From contig NZ_BMYK01000003.1 of assembly GCF_014652235.1 (NCBI RefSeq), positions 248,001 to 312,000 on the forward strand: a stretch of 64,000 bases of DNA, given 5' to 3'. Below the pieces are notes generated by a model. It worked only from the letters and a program-made list of their open reading frames with translations. It did not search any database and was not told the DNA's origin. Positions 7,707-17,372 of this stretch are shown here, piece after piece. Made by a program: the position numbers and the translations under genes. Each line of letters begins with the position of its first letter. The first letter of the stretch is position 1. The stretch comes from Pseudorhodoferax aquiterrae (GTDB lineage: Bacteria; Pseudomonadota; Gammaproteobacteria; Burkholderiales; Burkholderiaceae_C).

Positions 7707-10003
7707 CACACGCCTCCTGCGGGGTGGGCCGGGTGGCTGGCCGGCAGCGCGGGCGGCAGCGCATCGCCGTCGGTGTCCACGCGCCGCACCTGGGCCTCGT
7801 AGAGCCGCCAATAGGCGCCCTGGCGCGCCATGAGCTCGTCGTGCGGACCGACCTCGACGACCTGGCCGCGGTCCATCACCACCAGCCGGTCGGCCTTGCG
7901 CAAGGTCGACAGCCGGTGCGCGATGGCGATCGTGGTGCGGCCCTGCACGAGGTTGTCCAGCGCCTTCTGGATCTCCTTCTCGGTCTCCGTGTCCACGGCC
8001 GAGGTGGCTTCGTCCAGGATCAGGATCTTCGGATCGATCAGCAATGCGCGCGCGATCGAGATGCGCTGGCGCTCGCCGCCCGACAGGCCCTGGCCGCGCT
8101 CGCCGACCAGCGAGTCGTAGCCCTGCGGCAGCCGCAGGATGAACTCGTGCGCGTGCGCGGCGCGCGCGGCGGCCACGATCTCGGCGCGCGTGGCGTCGGG
8201 CCGGCCGTAGGCAATGTTCTCGGCGATGGTGCCGAAGAACAGGAAGGGCTCCTGCAGCACCAGGCCGATGTGGCGCCGGTAGTCGGCCACGCGCAGGCGG
8301 CGCAGGTCCAGGCCATCGACGCGGATCGCACCCTCGCTCACGTCGTAGAAGCGGCAGATCAGGTTCACGAGCGTGCTCTTGCCCGAGCCGCTGTGGCCCA
8401 CCAGACCGATCATCTCGCCGGGTCGGATGTCCAGCGACAGGTCGCGGATCACCGAACGGTTGCCGTAGCGGAAGGCGATGCCGTCCATCTGCAGCCCGCC
8501 GCGCAGGCCGCCGGCCGGCAGCGCGACAGGGTCGGCCGGCTCGGGTACGTTGGAGCGGTGGTCCAGGATGTCGAAGATGCGCTTGGCGCCCGAAGCGGCC
8601 TTCTGCGTGACCGAGACGATGCGGCTCATGGAATCGAGCCGGGTGTAGAAGCGGCCGATGTAGGCCAGGAAGGCCGTCAGCACACCCACCGTGACCTGCT
8701 GGTGCGCCACCAGCCAGATGCCGAAGGCCCAGACGACCAGCAGGCCGATCTCGGTCAGCAGCGAGACCGTGGGCGTGAACAGCGACCAGGTCCTGTTGAG
8801 CCGGTCGTTGACTTCCAGGTTGCGCCGGTTGGCGTCGCGGAAGCGCTGCGCCTCGCGCCCTTCCTGGGCGAAGGCCTTGACCACGCGGATGCCGGGAATG
8901 GTGTCGGCCAGCACGCTCGTGACATCGGACCAGACGCGGTCGATCTTCTCGAAGCCGGTGCGCAGCCGGTCGCGCACCACATGGATCATCCAGCCGATGA
9001 AGGGCAGCGGCACCAGCGTCACCACCGCCAGACCGGGGTGGATGGAGAACAGCACGGCCGCCGTCATCGCGATCATGAGCACGTCGGTCGCGAAATCGAG
9101 CGCATGCAACGAGAGGAACACGCAGATGCGGTCGGTTTCCGATCCGATCCGCGACATGAGGTCGCCCGTGCGCTTGCCGCCGAAGTAGTCGAGCGAGAGC
9201 TGCAGCAGATGGTCGAAGGTGGCTGTGCGCAGGTCGGCGCCGATGCGCTCGGACACCAGGGCCAGCAAATAGGTGCGCCACCAGTTCAGGCCCCAGCCCA
9301 GCAGCGCCGCGGCGAGCAGGCCGCCCAGGTACATCGCCACGGTGCCCGGTGCGATCTGCTGGCCGTTCTGGAACGGGATCAGCACCTCGTCCATGAGCGG
9401 GATGGTCAGGTAGGGCGGCACCAGCGTCGCGGCGGTGGAGGCCAGCGTCAGTAGGAAGCCCAGCAGCAACTGCATGCGGTAGGGATGCGCGAAACGCCAC
9501 AGGCGCAACAGCACCCAGGTGGAGGGCGGCGTATGCAACTCACGGAAACAGACGCTACAGGTTTCGCTGTCCGCAGGCAGCGGCGCATGGCATGTCGGGC
9601 AGGCGCTGCCCTCCTCTTCATCGGCCGGCTCCCGGCTGTCGCGGCGTTCGAACTGGCGCAGCAGGCGCAGCGCCTGGGGGTCGGCTGCCAGCGTGAAGCG
9701 CCATTGCGCGAGGCGCTGCTGCCCGTCGTGCAGCGTGAGCTGGCCAACGCCGGCATGGTCGGAATGGCGCAGCGCGAGTGCCGGCATCAGCGGCCAGCTC
9801 TGCAGCCGCGGCCCCTCTGTCGCCAAAGTGACAAACAGGAGACGCTGGTCCGTTAACACCAGGAGACCGGGCGCAAAACGCAGTTGCGCATCCAGGTCAA
9901 CCGCCACGCTGGCTGTTACGTTTTCACCGCCTGCCAGTTCGGCCCTCAAGGCCGACTGGAGCGTCGAAGAACTGGAAAGGTCGACCTGATGTGGATGATG
10001 CAT
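7706..10003 (-). CDS. Cyanophycin-associated ABC transporter with N-terminal PH-like domain and zinc ribbon
   Basis: A 765-residue fused ABC exporter. Residues ~25-115 form a beta-rich PH-like domain. CPTC (135-138) and CSVC (149-152) make a four-cysteine zinc ribbon. Six membrane helices follow (about 175-460), then an ATPase domain with Walker [10 protein letters not shown] (about 536-544), signature LSGGERQR and [11 protein letters not shown]. The N-terminal extension is unusual for an exporter and distinguishes this group, found beside cphA genes in Burkholderiales. Its cargo is not known; peptide or dipeptide products of cyanophycin turnover are a guess. ATG at 10003 is chosen because the homologous domain begins soon after. 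It diverges from cphA' across 83 bases, so a shared control region is likely. Confidence 0.85.
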   Translation of the reverse strand: MHHPHQVDLSSSSTLQSALRAELAGGENVTASVAVDLDAQLRFAPGLLVLTDQRLLFVTLATEGPRLQSWPLMPALALRHSDHAGVGQLTLHDGQQRLAQWRFTLAADPQALRLLRQFERRDSREPADEEEGSACPTCHAPLPADSETCSVCFRELHTPPSTWVLLRLWRFAHPYRMQLLLGFLLTLASTAATLVPPYLTIPLMDEVLIPFQNGQQIAPGTVAMYLGGLLAAALLGWGLNWWRTYLLALVSERIGADLRTATFDHLLQLSLDYFGGKRTGDLMSRIGSETDRICVFLSLHALDFATDVLMIAMTAAVLFSIHPGLAVVTLVPLPFIGWMIHVVRDRLRTGFEKIDRVWSDVTSVLADTIPGIRVVKAFAQEGREAQRFRDANRRNLEVNDRLNRTWSLFTPTVSLLTEIGLLVVWAFGIWLVAHQQVTVGVLTAFLAYIGRFYTRLDSMSRIVSVTQKAASGAKRIFDILDHRSNVPEPADPVALPAGGLRGGLQMDGIAFRYGNRSVIRDLSLDIRPGEMIGLVGHSGSGKSTLVNLICRFYDVSEGAIRVDGLDLRRLRVADYRRHIGLVLQEPFLFFGTIAENIAYGRPDATRAEIVAAARAAHAHEFILRLPQGYDSLVGERGQGLSGGERQRISIARALLIDPKILILDEATSAVDTETEKEIQKALDNLVQGRTTIAIAHRLSTLRKADRLVVMDRGQVVEVGPHDELMARQGAYWRLYEAQVRRVDTDGDALPPALPASHPAHPAGGV

Positions 10004-10086
10004 GTTGAACAAATGAGGCGCGAAATTCTCGCCGAAGCCCGTCGGGCCCAGCCCGGCGGCCACCCACAACGCGCCAGGCGGCCCGC

Positions 10087-12324
10087 ATGACGACAAGCAC
10101 TCCGGCGGCACCCTCGCGCGCCGCCGACATCCAGCTGTTGCGCATCCGCTACCTGCGCGGCCCCAACATCTGGACCTACCGCTCTGCCCTGGAAGTCTGG
10201 CTGGACCTGGGCGAGCTCGAGGACTTTCCGTCCAACCTGATCCCCGGCCTGACCGAGCGCCTGGTGGCCATGCTGCCCGCACTGGTCGAGCACCACTGCG
10301 GCGTGGGCGAGCGCGGCGGCTTCCTGCAGCGCCTGGTCGAGGGCACCTGGGCCGGCCATGTGCTGGAGCACGTGGTCATCGAACTGCTGAACCTGGCCGG
10401 CATGCCGACCGGCTTCGGGCAAACCCGCAGCACCTCGCAGCGCGGCGTGTACCGCATGGTGTTTCGCGCGCGCGATGAGCAGGTCGCACGCACGGCCCTG
10501 GCCTGCGGCCACCGGCTGCTGATGGCCGCCATCCATGGCGAGACCTTCGCCGTGCCCGTGGCCGTGGCCCAGATCCGCGCCAAGGTCGACGACTGCTACC
10601 TGGGCCCCAGCACGGCCTGCATCGTGGCCGCTGCGGCCGACCGCGGCATCCCGCACATCCGCCTCAACGAGGGCAACCTCGTGCAGCTGGGCCATGGCGC
10701 GCGCCAGCGCCGCATCTGGACCGCCGAGACCGACCGCACCAGCGCCATCGCCGAAGGCATCGCCAGCGACAAGGACCTGACCAAGACGCTGCTGGCCTCC
10801 TGCGGCGTGCCGGTGCCCGAAGGCCAGGTGGTCGACAGCCCGGCAGCGGCCTGGGAAGCGGCACAGGACATCGGCCTGCCCGTGGTCGTCAAGCCCTCTG
10901 ACGCCAACCACGGCCGCGGCGTGAGCCTGGACCTGTCCGAGCAGGCCGACATCGAGAAGGCCTTCGGCGTCGCCGACGCCGAGGGCAGCGAAGTCATCGT
11001 CGAGCGCTTCATCCGCGGCGACGAGCACCGCCTGCTCGTGGTCGGTGGCAAGGTCGTGGCGGCGGCGCGTGGAGAAAGCCTGTCCATCACGGGCGACGGC
11101 CGCCAGACCGTGGCCCAGCTGATCGACAGCCAGCTCAACAGCGACCCGCGCCGCGGCGATGCCGAGGAGTTCCCGCTGGAGACCATCGACCTCGAAAAAG
11201 ACGGCGTGATGCGCCTGCTGCTCGAACGCCAGGGCCTGGACGGCGCGTCGGTGCCGGCCAAGGGCCGGCGCGTGCTGGTGCAGCGCACCGGCAACGTGGC
11301 GATCGACTGCACGGACGAGGTGCACCCCGAGGTGGCCCACGCGGCGGCGCTGGCCGCCCGCGTGGTCGGCCTGGACATCGCCGGCATCGACCTCGTGGCC
11401 GAGGACATCGGCAAGCCGCTGCAGGCCCAGGGCGGCGCCATCGTCGAGGTCAACGCCGGCCCCGGCCTGCTCATGCACCTCAAGCCCGCGGAAGGCGCGC
11501 CGCGCCCGGTCGGCCAGGCCATTGTGGACCACCTGTTCGCCGAGGACGAAGACGGCCGCATCCCTATCGTCGGCGTGGCCGGCACGCTGGGCACGGCCAC
11601 CATCGCGCGCCTTGTGGCCTGGCTGCTGCACCTGTCGGGCCGCCGCGTCGGCCTGGCCTGCAGCGACGGCCTGTTCCTGGACAGCCGCCGCGTGGACGCC
11701 AGCGATTGCGCCGGCTGGGAGAGCGGCCACCGGCTGCTGATGAACCGCGCCATCAACGCCGCCGTGCTCGAAAACGGCCCCGCCTCCATCCTGCGCGACG
11801 GCCTGGCCTACGACCGCTGCCAGGTCGGCATCGTGACCGACATGGGCGGCGCCAGCCAGCTGGCGGAGTTCGACATCCAGGAGAGCGACCAACTGGCCCG
11901 TGTGCTGCGCACCCAGGTCGATGTCGTGCTGTCCGACGGCGTGGCCGTGCTCAATGCCAGCGACCCCCGCGTGGCCGCACTGGCCGCCCTGTGCGACGGC
12001 CAGGTCATCCTGTACGGCAAGGAGGCCGAGCTGCCGGCCATCATGGCCCACCGCGCCAATGGCGGCCGTGCCGTGCTCCTGCAGCAGGGCCAGCTGGTGC
12101 TGGCGACCGGCAACAGCGTGACGGCCGTGGCCGGCATCCAGCAGTTGACGGCGCGCCGCGGCAAGGCCATGCGCGACGACAAGCTGGTGTGCAGCGTGCT
12201 CGCCGCCGTGGCTGCGGCCTGGGCGCTGCAGATCTCGCCGGACCTGATCTCCGCCGGCCTCAAGACCTTCGAACTCGATCCCGGATCGACCACCCGTACC
12301 GCCAGGACCCTGGCCGCACGCTGA
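10087..12324 (+). CDS. cphA': Cyanophycin synthetase-like protein CphA' (degenerate Mur-ligase domain)
   Basis: A 745-residue relative of cyanophycin synthetase. The N-terminal domain has the RYLRGPNIWTYRSALEVW signature. A full ATP-grasp domain spans residues ~220-480 (DKDLTKTLL, PVVVKPSDANHGRGV, VEVNAGPG). The C-terminal Mur-ligase-like domain has lost its P-loop: where CphA reads GTNGKTTTT this protein reads GTLGTATIA (499-507), without the essential Lys. The ATP-grasp half, which adds Asp to the backbone in CphA, looks intact; the half that adds Arg should be dead. It is also ~115 residues shorter than the neighbouring CphA. It overlaps CphA by one base (TGATG), so both are made from one mRNA and may form a mixed complex. 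Confidence 0.88.
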   Translation: MTTSTPAAPSRAADIQLLRIRYLRGPNIWTYRSALEVWLDLGELEDFPSNLIPGLTERLVAMLPALVEHHCGVGERGGFLQRLVEGTWAGHVLEHVVIELLNLAGMPTGFGQTRSTSQRGVYRMVFRARDEQVARTALACGHRLLMAAIHGETFAVPVAVAQIRAKVDDCYLGPSTACIVAAAADRGIPHIRLNEGNLVQLGHGARQRRIWTAETDRTSAIAEGIASDKDLTKTLLASCGVPVPEGQVVDSPAAAWEAAQDIGLPVVVKPSDANHGRGVSLDLSEQADIEKAFGVADAEGSEVIVERFIRGDEHRLLVVGGKVVAAARGESLSITGDGRQTVAQLIDSQLNSDPRRGDAEEFPLETIDLEKDGVMRLLLERQGLDGASVPAKGRRVLVQRTGNVAIDCTDEVHPEVAHAAALAARVVGLDIAGIDLVAEDIGKPLQAQGGAIVEVNAGPGLLMHLKPAEGAPRPVGQAIVDHLFAEDEDGRIPIVGVAGTLGTATIARLVAWLLHLSGRRVGLACSDGLFLDSRRVDASDCAGWESGHRLLMNRAINAAVLENGPASILRDGLAYDRCQVGIVTDMGGASQLAEFDIQESDQLARVLRTQVDVVLSDGVAVLNASDPRVAALAALCDGQVILYGKEAELPAIMAHRANGGRAVLLQQGQLVLATGNSVTAVAGIQQLTARRGKAMRDDKLVCSVLAAVAAAWALQISPDLISAGLKTFELDPGSTTRTARTLAAR

Positions 12325-14954
12325 TGCCCTCCAACGACGACAACAGCTTCGTGCAAGCACGAGACAACACCATGCACATCTCTCGCGTGCGGGCCCTGCG
12401 CGGCCCGAATCTGTGGAGCCGGCACACGGCGCTCGAGGCCATCGTCTCCTGCGCGCCGCCCGAGCGCTCCATCGTCGAACTGCCGGGCTTCGAGATCGCC
12501 GTGCGCGCACGCTTTCCGACCATCGGCACCTTGCGTTCCGGCCCCAACACCGGCCCCGTGGCGCTGGCCCATGTGCTGGAAAGCGCCGCACTGGCGCTGC
12601 AGGCCCAGGCCGGCTGCCCGGTCACCTTCAGCCGCACGGCGGCCACGCTGGAGCCCGGCATCTACCAGGTCGTGGTCGGCTATAGCGAGGAAGCCGTGGG
12701 CCGCCGCGCGCTCGAGCAGGCCGAGGCGCTGATCCAGGCCACGCTGCAAGGCCAGCCCTTCGATGTCGACGCCGCGATCGCCGAACTGCGCGCGCTGGAC
12801 GAAGACGAGCGCCTGGGCCCGAGCACGGGCTGTATCGTCGAGGCCGCCGTGGCGCGCGGCATCCCCTACCGCCGGCTCACGCGCGGCTCCATGGTGCAGT
12901 TCGGCTGGGGCTCGCGACAGCGCCGCATCCAGGCCGCCGAGCTGGACGCCACCAGCGCCGTCTCCGAGTCCATCGCGCAGGACAAGGACCTGACCAAGAA
13001 GCTGCTGCACGCCGCGGGCGTGCCGGTGCCGCACGGCCGCCCGGTCGCCAGCGCCGAAGAGGCCTGGGCCGTGGCCCAGCAGATCGGCCTGCCCGTGGTG
13101 GTCAAGCCGCAGGACGGCAACCAGGGCAAGGGCGTCACGGTCAACATCGTCGACCGGGCGCAACTGGACGGCGCCTTCGCGGCCGCGGCCGAGTACGGTG
13201 AGGTCATGGTCGAGCAGTACCTGCCCGGCAGCGATTTCCGCCTGCTGGTGGTCGGCGACAAGCTGGTGGCGGCCTCGCGCCGCGACCCGCCGCAGGTCAC
13301 GGGCGACGGCGAGCACACGGTGCGCGAACTGGTGGACCTGGTCAACGCCGACCCGCGCCGCGGCGACGGCCACGCGACCGCGCTGACCAAGATCCGCTTC
13401 GACGACATCGCCATCGCGCGCCTCGCCGTGCAGGGACTGGAGCCGGACTCCGTGCCCAAGAAGGGCCAGCGCGTGGTCCTGCGCAACAACGCCAACCTGT
13501 CCACCGGCGGCACCGCCACCGACGTGACCGACGACGTGCACCCGGCCATCGCCGCGCATGCCGTAGCCGCCGCGCAGATGGTGGGCCTGGACATCTGCGG
13601 CGTGGACCTGGTCAGCGAGACCGTGCTCAAGCCGCTCGAGCAGCAGCGCGGCGGCATCGTGGAAGTGAACGCCGCGCCCGGGCTGCGCATGCACCTGTCG
13701 CCCTCGTACGGCAAGGCGCGCAACGTGGGCCAGGCCATCGTCGACACGCTGTACGGCGCCGGCGAGGACGGCCGCATCCCGGTCGTGGCCGTGACCGGCA
13801 CCAACGGCAAGACCACCACCACGCGCCTGATCGCCCACCTGTTCACGGCCGCCGGCCTGCGCGTGGGCATGACCAACACCGACGGCGTCTACGTGGAAGG
13901 CCGCCAGATCGACAGCGGCGACTGCAGCGGCCCGCGCAGCGCGCGCAACGTGCTGATGCATCCGGACGTGGACGCGGCCGTGTTCGAGACCGCGCGCGGC
14001 GGCATGCTGCGCGAGGGCCTGGGCTTCGACCAGTGCCAGGTGGCGGTGGTGACCAACATCGGCGCGGGCGACCACCTCGGCCTGAACTACATCACCACGG
14101 TGGAAGACCTTGCGGTGCTCAAGCGCGTGATCGTGCAGAACGTGGCCACCAGCGGCTACGCCGTGCTCAATGCCGCCGACCCCAATGTCGCGGCCATGGC
14201 CGCGGCCTGCCCGGGCCAGGTGATCTTCTTCGCGGCCGACCGGCACCACCCGGTGATGGCAACGCACCGCGCCCAGGGCCGGCGCACCGTGCACGTGGAC
14301 GGGGACCACCTGGTCGCCGCCGTGGGCTCGTGGCGCGAAACCATCGCGCTGCGCGACATCCCGATCACGCGCGGCGGCACCATCGGCTTCCAGGTCGAGA
14401 ACGCGATGGCCTCGGTCGCCGCGGCCTGGGCCGCGGGCCTGTCCTGGGACGCGGTGCGCCGCGGCCTGGCCAGCTTCGCCAACGATGCCGACAACGCACC
14501 GGGCCGCTTCAACGTGATGGACTACCGTGGCGCCACCGTGATCGCCGACTATGGCCACAACCCGGACGCCATGCGCGCCCTGGTCGCCGCCGTGGACGCG
14601 ATGCCGGCACGCCGGCGCAGCGTGGTCATCAGCGGCGCGGGCGACCGGCGCGACGAGGACATCCGCGAACAGACCGCCATCCTGGGCAATGCCTTCGACC
14701 ACGTAATCCTGTACCAGGACGCCTGCCAGCGCGGCCGCGCCGACGGCGAGGTGCTGGCGCTGCTGCGCCAGGGCCTGGCCCAGGCCAGCCGCGCGCGTGC
14801 GGTCGACGAGGTGCATGGCGAGTTCAAGGCCATCGACCAGGCGCTGGCGGCGCTGCAGCCGGGCGACCTGTGCCTGGTGCTGGTCGACCAGGTCGAGGAG
14901 GCGCTGGCCCACCTGGCGCGCTGCGTCGAGGAAGCGTCCGCCGTCCCGGCCTGA
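12324..14954 (+). CDS. cphA: Cyanophycin synthetase
   Basis: Makes the storage polymer multi-L-arginyl-poly-L-aspartate from Asp, Arg and ATP without ribosomes. Domains: N-terminal domain (RALRGPNLWSRHTALEAIV), ATP-grasp (DKDLTKKLLHAAGVPVPHG, VVVKPQDGNQGKGV, VEVNAAPG) and Mur-ligase-like domain with an intact P-loop TGTNGKTTTT (about residues 491-500), plus the ligase C-terminal segment IADYGHNPDAMRAL. The listed start (876 residues) is the ATG in the TGATG junction with cphA'. By similarity, translation may instead start at the ATG at 12372 (860 residues, MHISRVRALRG); neither has a clear ribosome site. No cyanophycinase gene is seen in the window. Confidence 0.93.
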   Translation: MPSNDDNSFVQARDNTMHISRVRALRGPNLWSRHTALEAIVSCAPPERSIVELPGFEIAVRARFPTIGTLRSGPNTGPVALAHVLESAALALQAQAGCPVTFSRTAATLEPGIYQVVVGYSEEAVGRRALEQAEALIQATLQGQPFDVDAAIAELRALDEDERLGPSTGCIVEAAVARGIPYRRLTRGSMVQFGWGSRQRRIQAAELDATSAVSESIAQDKDLTKKLLHAAGVPVPHGRPVASAEEAWAVAQQIGLPVVVKPQDGNQGKGVTVNIVDRAQLDGAFAAAAEYGEVMVEQYLPGSDFRLLVVGDKLVAASRRDPPQVTGDGEHTVRELVDLVNADPRRGDGHATALTKIRFDDIAIARLAVQGLEPDSVPKKGQRVVLRNNANLSTGGTATDVTDDVHPAIAAHAVAAAQMVGLDICGVDLVSETVLKPLEQQRGGIVEVNAAPGLRMHLSPSYGKARNVGQAIVDTLYGAGEDGRIPVVAVTGTNGKTTTTRLIAHLFTAAGLRVGMTNTDGVYVEGRQIDSGDCSGPRSARNVLMHPDVDAAVFETARGGMLREGLGFDQCQVAVVTNIGAGDHLGLNYITTVEDLAVLKRVIVQNVATSGYAVLNAADPNVAAMAAACPGQVIFFAADRHHPVMATHRAQGRRTVHVDGDHLVAAVGSWRETIALRDIPITRGGTIGFQVENAMASVAAAWAAGLSWDAVRRGLASFANDADNAPGRFNVMDYRGATVIADYGHNPDAMRALVAAVDAMPARRRSVVISGAGDRRDEDIREQTAILGNAFDHVILYQDACQRGRADGEVLALLRQGLAQASRARAVDEVHGEFKAIDQALAALQPGDLCLVLVDQVEEALAHLARCVEEASAVPA

Positions 14955-14978
14955 CGCGTTTCGATACGGTTTCGGCGC

Positions 14979-15007
14979 AGCCTGCGGGGCCGACCCGCAG
15001 GCTAAAA
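14979..15007 (+). promoter_or_regulatory. Hairpin after cphA joined to a -10-like box for minC
   Basis: AGCCTGCGGG (14979-14988) and CCCGCAGGCT (14994-15003) form a perfect 10-bp stem with a 5-base loop, 25 bases after the cphA stop. No T-run follows, so as an intrinsic terminator it is weak. TAAAAT at 15003-15008 matches five of six bases of the -10 consensus and would give a ~20-base leader to minC; no good -35 is seen. Confidence 0.4.
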
Positions 15008-15034
15008 TCCGCCCCTTTGCCGAAACCCTCCCCC

Positions 15035-15784
15035 ATGTCCGCTGCACCCGCTGGGCACGCCCGTGCCAGCTTCGAATTGAAGAGCGCCAGCCTGCCGTTG
15101 ATTTCGGTGGTGCTCAAGACGCCGAATCTCGCGGTGCTGTCGCAGGAACTGCAGGCCCGTTTCGGCGAAACCCCGGACTTCTTCGATGACGACCCGGCCG
15201 TGATCGTGCTCACGCAGATCGCGCAGGACCCCACGCCGCTGAGCTTCTCGGTGCTGCTGACGCTGCTCAAGCACTACCGGCTGCGGCCCTTCGGCATCCA
15301 CGGTGGCAGCCCCGCGCACAAGGAGCAGGCGGCCGCCGTCGGCCTGATGGACCTGCCCGAGATCTCCTCGTCCGCCGTGGCCGTTCCCGGCGAAGGGCCG
15401 GCACCCGCGCCGGCGCCGGCACCGGTGGCCGCTCCCGCTGCGGCGCCTGCTGCCAGCAACACCATGGTGATCGACCGGCCGCTGCGGTCGGGCCAGCAGA
15501 TCTATGCCCGCGGCGCCGACCTGATCGTGCTGCAGGCCGTGAACTTCGGCGCCGAGATCATCGCCGACGGCAACATCCACGTGTATGCGCCGCTGCGCGG
15601 CCGGGCCATCGCCGGCGCGCGCGGCAACACCGAGGCCCGCATCTTCAGCACCTGCATGGAAGCGCAGCTGATCTCGATCGCCGGCATCTACCGCACCAGC
15701 GAAGTCGCCCTGCCCGCCGAAGTGCTGGGCAAGCCCGCCCAGGTGCGCCTGGTCGGCGAGAGTCTGGTGCTCGACCCCATCTGA
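15035..15784 (+). CDS. minC: Septum site-determining protein MinC
   Basis: A 249-residue FtsZ-polymerisation inhibitor that blocks division at the cell poles. The N-terminal domain (residues ~10-105) contacts FtsZ. A Pro/Ala linker rich in APAP (about 120-145) joins it to the C-terminal beta-helix domain (RPLRSGQQIYARGADLIVL onward, ~150-245) that dimerises and binds MinD; GNTEARIFSTCMEAQLISI is a conserved C-terminal segment. ATG at 15035 is the first start in frame after the cphA hairpin. MinD follows after 31 bases, giving the classic minC-minD-minE order. Function is not in doubt. Confidence 0.96.
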   Translation: MSAAPAGHARASFELKSASLPLISVVLKTPNLAVLSQELQARFGETPDFFDDDPAVIVLTQIAQDPTPLSFSVLLTLLKHYRLRPFGIHGGSPAHKEQAAAVGLMDLPEISSSAVAVPGEGPAPAPAPAPVAAPAAAPAASNTMVIDRPLRSGQQIYARGADLIVLQAVNFGAEIIADGNIHVYAPLRGRAIAGARGNTEARIFSTCMEAQLISIAGIYRTSEVALPAEVLGKPAQVRLVGESLVLDPI

Positions 15785-15815
15785 CTTCATCCCTTAGAAA
15801 AAGGACCTCCATTCC

Positions 15816-16628
15816 ATGAGCAAGATCATCGTGGTCACCTCCGGCAAGGGAGGTGTGGGCAAGACCACCACCAGCGCCAGTTTCTCCTCGGGCCTGGCCC
15901 TGAAGGGCCACAAGACGGTGGTCATCGACTTCGACGTCGGCCTGCGCAACCTGGACCTGATCATGGGCTGCGAGCGCCGCGTGGTGTACGACCTGATCAA
16001 CGTGATCCACAACGAGGCCAACCTGAACCAGGCCCTGATCAAGGACAAGCAGTGCGAGAACCTGTTCGTGCTGGCGGCCTCGCAGACGCGCGACAAGGAC
16101 GCGCTGACGCAGGACGGCGTGGAGAAGGTGCTCAAGGACCTGGCCGAGATGGGCTTCGAGTACATCGTCTGCGACTCGCCGGCCGGCATCGAGACCGGTG
16201 CGCTCATGGCCATGCACTTCGCCGATTACGCGCTCGTGGTGACCAACCCCGAGGTGTCTTCGGTGCGCGACTCCGACCGCATCCTGGGCATGCTGGGCTC
16301 CAAGACCAAGCGCGCCATGGAAGGCGGCGAGCCGATCAAGGAGCACCTGCTGATCACGCGCTACAACCCCAACCGCGTGGCGGATGGCCAGATGCTGTCG
16401 CTGGAGGACATCCAGGACATCCTGCGCATCCCGCTGATCGGCGTGATCCCAGAGTCCGAGGCCGTGCTGCAGGCCTCCAACCAGGGCGTGCCGGCCATCC
16501 ACGGCAAGGACACCGATGTGTCCGAGGCCTACAAGGACGTGGTGGCCCGCTTCCTCGGCGAGGACAGGCCCATGCGCTTCGTCGATGCCGAGAAGCCCGG
16601 CTTCTTCAAGCGCCTGTTCGGGAGGTAA
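15816..16628 (+). CDS. minD: Septum site-determining ATPase MinD
   Basis: A 270-residue deviant-Walker ATPase (ParA/MinD family). The motif KGGVGKTTT (about residues 11-19) has the signature lysine, and the Walker B segment reads [14 protein letters not shown]. The C-terminal amphipathic helix ([17 protein letters not shown]) is the membrane-targeting sequence. ATP-bound MinD dimers sit on the inner membrane and recruit MinC; MinE triggers hydrolysis, producing pole-to-pole oscillation. AAAAAGGACCT upstream of the ATG serves as ribosome site. Length and motifs are standard. Confidence 0.98.
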   Translation: MSKIIVVTSGKGGVGKTTTSASFSSGLALKGHKTVVIDFDVGLRNLDLIMGCERRVVYDLINVIHNEANLNQALIKDKQCENLFVLAASQTRDKDALTQDGVEKVLKDLAEMGFEYIVCDSPAGIETGALMAMHFADYALVVTNPEVSSVRDSDRILGMLGSKTKRAMEGGEPIKEHLLITRYNPNRVADGQMLSLEDIQDILRIPLIGVIPESEAVLQASNQGVPAIHGKDTDVSEAYKDVVARFLGEDRPMRFVDAEKPGFFKRLFGR

Positions 16629-16633
16629 GGCCG

Positions 16634-16894
16634 ATGTCCTTTCTGTCCTTTCTGCTCGGGGAGAAGAAGAAGACCGCCAACGTCGCCAAGGAGCGGCTGC
16701 AGATCATCCTGGCGCACGAGCGCGGCAGCCGTGGCGGTTTGAAGCCCGACATGCTGCAGGAACTGCAGCGCGAACTCGTGGCCGTGATCTCCAAGTACGT
16801 CGCGGTGAACCAGGAGCACATCAAGGTGAACCTGGAGCGCCAGGACACGCTGGAAGTGCTCGAGGTCAAGATCGAGCTGCCCGAGGGCCGCTGA
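16634..16894 (+). CDS. minE: Cell division topological specificity factor MinE
   Basis: An 86-residue protein. The N-terminal membrane-binding and anti-MinCD helix ([21 protein letters not shown], about residues 1-30) is followed by the dimerisation domain (about 35-84). It stimulates MinD ATPase and restricts MinC to the poles. The ATG at 16634 follows minD by 5 bases; its ribosome site GGGAGG lies within the minD end, so the two are coupled. The length is typical. Confidence 0.97.
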   Translation: MSFLSFLLGEKKKTANVAKERLQIILAHERGSRGGLKPDMLQELQRELVAVISKYVAVNQEHIKVNLERQDTLEVLEVKIELPEGR

Positions 16895-16897
16895 CCC

Positions 16898-17368
16898 ATG
16901 CGGGGCTGGCTGCTGCTCACCACGTTGCTGGTGCTGGCCTGCACGCGCGCCGACGCGCAGAAGGTCGGCGAGGTCGACACGGCCTTCCAGTGGCTGGGCC
17001 CCAACCACAAGATCGTCGTCGATGCCTACGACGATCCGCGCGTGCAGGGCGTGACCTGTTACGTCTCGCGCGCCCGCACGGGCGGCCTCAAGGGTGCCGT
17101 CGGCCTGGCCGAGGACAAGGCCGAGGCCTCCATCGCCTGCCGCCAGGTCGGCCCCATCAACGTGCCGCAACCGCTGCCAGCCCAGGAAGAAGTGTTCAGC
17201 GAGCGCATGTCGGTGCTGTTCAAGCGCTTGCGCATCGTGCGCATGGTCGACACCCAGCGCCACACGCTGGTCTACCTGACCTACTCCGACAGGCTGATCG
17301 AGGGCTCGCCGCAGAACGCCATCACGGCGGTGCCGGTGGACCGCGCCACGCCCCTGCCGGTGAAGTGA
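16898..17368 (+). CDS. creA: CreA family periplasmic protein
   Basis: A 156-residue secreted protein: Sec signal (about residues 1-20, ending ADA-QK) followed by the CreA domain, with GEVDTAFQWLGPNHKIVVDA, two cysteines (VTCYVSRA and IACRQVG, a possible disulfide) and VYLTYSDRLIEGSP. CreA proteins are widespread in proteobacteria and their role is not established. It begins 3 bases after minE, so it is probably co-transcribed with the min genes; that link is seen by position only. Confidence 0.88.
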   Translation: MRGWLLLTTLLVLACTRADAQKVGEVDTAFQWLGPNHKIVVDAYDDPRVQGVTCYVSRARTGGLKGAVGLAEDKAEASIACRQVGPINVPQPLPAQEEVFSERMSVLFKRLRIVRMVDTQRHTLVYLTYSDRLIEGSPQNAITAVPVDRATPLPVK

Positions 17369-17372
17369 GCGG

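Noticed and set aside
11808-15047. A 1079-codon frame on the minus strand opposite cphA and cphA'
   Set aside because: It is the antisense of clear genes. High GC with third-position bias produces long false frames here, and its translation is His/Gly/Arg-rich without any domain.
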